Shown in pieces: positions 61,787-64,000 of a stretch of DNA of 64,000 bases. Within the stretch, counting starts at the first letter, position 1. Each line of letters starts with the position of its first letter. The stretch lies in the NCBI GenBank assembly GCA_937918935.1, contig CAKZSI010000009.1, positions 46,672 to 110,671 of the forward strand, in the 5' to 3' direction. This stretch comes from an uncultured Chloroflexales bacterium. GTDB taxonomy: Bacteria; Chloroflexota; Chloroflexia; Chloroflexales; Chloroflexaceae. The notes below the pieces were generated by a model that worked only from the letters and a program-made list of their open reading frames with translations, had not been told where the DNA came from and did no database searches. The position numbers and the translations under genes were made by a program.

Positions 61787-63931
61787 GTGCACCTTCACAC
61801 CCTGCCCGTCTACTCCCGCCTGGCCGACCCGGCCGCGGTGGCCGCCGAAGCGGACCTGGCAGCGCGCCTGCCCGGCGGCTGGCATCTCTCCCAGCACCAA
61901 CTCGTCACTTATCAGGCCCTCCGCGACGGCAACATTGACGTGGTGTTCAATACCGCCATGACCGGCGATGGCAAGAGTCTGGCCGGCCTGTTGCCGCTGC
62001 TCACCGACTCGGGCCACAATGGAACGCTGGCGCTCTTCCCCACCAACGAGCTGATCCAGGATCAATTTCGCAGCGCCAGGCTGACCCTGCCTACCTGGGA
62101 ACGCGCCGAGGCATGGGCGGGCATGCTCTACGGCGCGCGGCTCGACGCGCTGACGGCGGAAGTTGACGCTCTTAAGCGTCCTGATGCCCTCACCAGGGTG
62201 TTGAAGGACCATCGCCTGACCCTCTCCAATCCCGACATCTTCCACGCCATCATGCAGTTTCACTACCAGCAGCCCGGACGAAGTCCTGATCACGTGACCG
62301 GTCAGTTGCCGCTGCTGCTCGAGCAGTTGACCTTCGACGAGTTCCATATCTTCGAGACGCCCCAGGTGATCGCTGCGCTCACCGGGCTGCTGTTCCTGCG
62401 CACCCAGCAGCCGGGTCTCAAGACCCTGTTCCTCTCGGCCACGCCCGAGACCGAGGTGCTCAAGCTCCTCGAGCGGGCGGGTTTCGGCAAGCGAATCAGG
62501 CTGATTGATCCCCAGCGTGAAGGCTGGTACCACCATGGGGCCGCTCCCGGCGCGGGATGGCGCCCGATTCTCCAGGCCGGTACCCTTCACTTCGCGGCCC
62601 AGAATGCCGAAACATGGATCAACGCCGATGGCGAGCGGATCGTCCTTGACTGGTTCTGTCGGCATCGCCCGGCAGCGAAGGGGGCGCTGATCGTCAACTC
62701 GGTGGCGACGGCCCTGCGCCTGACCGAACGCCTGCGCCCGCTCTTCGCGCGGGAGGGCCTGAGCGTGGAGTGCAACACGGGTATCACCGGCTACCGGACG
62801 CGCCAGGCTTCCTACCAGGCCGATCTGCTGATTGGCACCTCGACGGTGGATGTGGGGGTGGATTTCCGCATCAATTTCCTGGTCTTCGAGGCGCTTAACG
62901 CCGGGGAATTCTTGCAGCGTCTCGGTCGCCTGGGACGCCATACCAGCTTCATTGATCGCGATGGCGCCGAACGGCAGTTTGAGGTCTTCGCCGCCTATGC
63001 GCTCGTGCCGCTGTTTGTGTACGAGCGGCTGAGCGTGCCCGGAGCCGGGGCCGGCGCTCCCCTGCGCGATGGCGACACCTGCTCCCGCATGGATCTGGCA
63101 CGCGCTATTCAGGCGGCGTTCCCTCCGCCGGCCAGTTTTTCGGCCTACGCCCGCCGCTGGGGGCGCTTTGTTCCCGCCCGCGTGATCCAGTGCCTCTCCA
63201 GCAAGCCGCTCAAAACCACCTACGCCTCGGTTACCCCGGACCTGCTGCGGCAGTACGGCAGGCTGACGCAGAGCCGCATCGGGGACGCCTTGCGTGAAGC
63301 GCAGGCGCGCCAGAAGCAAGGCGAGGGGCCGCTCATCGCGGAGGCCCGGGCCTTTCGCGGCGGCAGCCCCTTTGATTGCGGCGTGATCAAGGAGGACGAG
63401 GGCGACGTGGTGACCTACGACCTGTTCTGGCTGCTGGCCAATGGCCATCTGGAGCTCCTGAGCCAGAACGAGTTCTGTGCGGCGGTGCGGCGCCTGGGCA
63501 AACCCGACGCGCCCTACCAGCGGGGCTGGCAACACTTCTTCTTCCGCTGGCGCGCCCTGCGCGCCCAGCCGGAACGGGTGCAGGTCCTGCTTCCACTTGA
63601 GGTGGCCGGCTGGGGACCGGAGCGCCAGCAGGTGGCGGTGGTGCTGCCGAAGGGCACACGGGTGGACTGTAACGGGCATGACTTTCTCAACCAGCTCAAC
63701 CGCGAGATCAGCCGGCGCCAGTATGTGGCGCTGATCGTGCCAGGCAAGGACCCGCTCCAGGTGCGGCGCGAGGCGTACCTGCCGCCGGGCATGCGCCTGT
63801 GGCCCTACCGCGTGGATAGCGAGGGCGGCGAGTTGCGTGGCACGGTGGCTTTCGGACGCGAGGCTCTGCTGCTGGATAGTCGCCTGGACAACCGACCGCG
63901 GGGGGACGGGGAAGCGCCGTTCATCTGCTAA
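61787..63931 (+). CDS. cas3: Type I-D CRISPR-associated helicase Cas3'
   Basis: A 714-aa superfamily-2 helicase. Walker A is TGDGKS (residues 59-64). The DEAD-type box is DEFH (184-187), SAT is in LFLSATPE, and motif VI is QRLGRLGR (from 377). No HD nuclease domain is present, as expected for type I-D, where HD sits on Cas10d. The GTG start has AGGAG six bases upstream. Cas3' unwinds target DNA marked by Cascade. The remaining cas genes (cas10d, csc1, csc2, cas6 and so on) are expected to the right, outside. Confidence 0.87.
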   Translation: MHLHTLPVYSRLADPAAVAAEADLAARLPGGWHLSQHQLVTYQALRDGNIDVVFNTAMTGDGKSLAGLLPLLTDSGHNGTLALFPTNELIQDQFRSARLTLPTWERAEAWAGMLYGARLDALTAEVDALKRPDALTRVLKDHRLTLSNPDIFHAIMQFHYQQPGRSPDHVTGQLPLLLEQLTFDEFHIFETPQVIAALTGLLFLRTQQPGLKTLFLSATPETEVLKLLERAGFGKRIRLIDPQREGWYHHGAAPGAGWRPILQAGTLHFAAQNAETWINADGERIVLDWFCRHRPAAKGALIVNSVATALRLTERLRPLFAREGLSVECNTGITGYRTRQASYQADLLIGTSTVDVGVDFRINFLVFEALNAGEFLQRLGRLGRHTSFIDRDGAERQFEVFAAYALVPLFVYERLSVPGAGAGAPLRDGDTCSRMDLARAIQAAFPPPASFSAYARRWGRFVPARVIQCLSSKPLKTTYASVTPDLLRQYGRLTQSRIGDALREAQARQKQGEGPLIAEARAFRGGSPFDCGVIKEDEGDVVTYDLFWLLANGHLELLSQNEFCAAVRRLGKPDAPYQRGWQHFFFRWRALRAQPERVQVLLPLEVAGWGPERQQVAVVLPKGTRVDCNGHDFLNQLNREISRRQYVALIVPGKDPLQVRREAYLPPGMRLWPYRVDSEGGELRGTVAFGREALLLDSRLDNRPRGDGEAPFIC

Positions 63932-63950
63932 GACATGTCCCAGAAGGGCG

Positions 63951-64000
63951 ATGCGTTCCATTGGCTTTGAGTTTCGTTACACAGGCTCGACTTATGCGCC
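63951..64000 (+). CDS. Possible start of the next cas gene, cut by the window end
   Basis: An ATG 20 bp after cas3' opens 16 codons (RSIGFEFRYTGSTYA) to the edge. AGAAGG lies just upstream but is very close. Too short to identify. Confidence 0.3.
   Translation, partial: MRSIGFEFRYTGSTYA

Noticed and set aside
61751..63961. 736-aa minus-strand ORF
   Set aside because: Antisense of cas3', which has all helicase motifs.

Overview
The window is a GC-rich bacterial chromosome segment. It most resembles a Chloroflexota (Chloroflexales-type, Roseiflexus/Chloroflexus-like) genome. This is an inference from several features together: a very short EF-Ts in an rpsB-tsf-pyrH-frr-uppS-cdsA-M50 operon, glucosylglycerate genes, a fused E1 alpha/beta dehydrogenase, an orphan NurA, STAND/CHAT signalling proteins, a type I-D CRISPR helicase, and many short GC-rich palindromes between genes. 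I ran no database search.

Layout. 1-2489: 3'-truncated valS. 2658-9249: a signalling island with an ECF-like sigma factor, a soluble HC2-type zinc anti-sigma candidate and an HExxH metalloprotease on the minus strand, plus a divergent TPR-CHAT (caspase-like) protease. 9336-11208: aldo/keto reductase, then dps with its own promoter, leader hairpin and terminator. 12029-18704: a four-gene minus-strand operon around glucosylglycerate (GH63 hydrolase, GT4, Usp-Usp-GpgS fusion, GH13_18 phosphorylase). 19085-21097: Kef-type antiporter. 21138-22935: tandem-cyclase protein with two small unknown genes. 23026-29718: the rpsB...M50 operon, ending in two tiny membrane genes that together resemble a split Cas4-like nuclease. 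29988-32781: STAS protein, Tpx, lamin-tail-domain protein. 33033-35531: GMPP with a degenerate phosphomutase domain. 35697-35780: tRNA-Leu(UAG). 36139-37997: translin family plus NurA. 38474-42436: CBM48 protein, PHA synthase and a GH13 enzyme (carbon storage). 42600-48362: small hypothetical, MBL hydrolase, M28 peptidase, acyl-CoA dehydrogenase, MFS. 48851-55850: SARP-STAND-TPR regulator, E1 dehydrogenase, LysR. 56440-60787: hypothetical, DUF305 lipoprotein, secreted clostripain-like protein that has lost its dyad. 61252-64000: broken HTH regulator, palindromes, and a type I-D cas3' helicase, so a CRISPR-Cas locus probably continues past the window edge.

How genes work together. The most unusual unit is 2658-9249. 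A TPR-CHAT protease sits beside a sigma/anti-sigma pair and a second, cytosolic protease, echoing the logic of type III-E CRISPR (Csx29 protease, Csx30, sigma factor) without any crRNA machinery nearby. The second is the split membrane Cas4-like pair at 23026-23762. The third is the pairing of osmolyte synthesis with both phosphorolytic and hydrolytic breakdown at 12029-18704. Short palindromes of at least two families sit at many gene ends and help mark transcription-unit boundaries.
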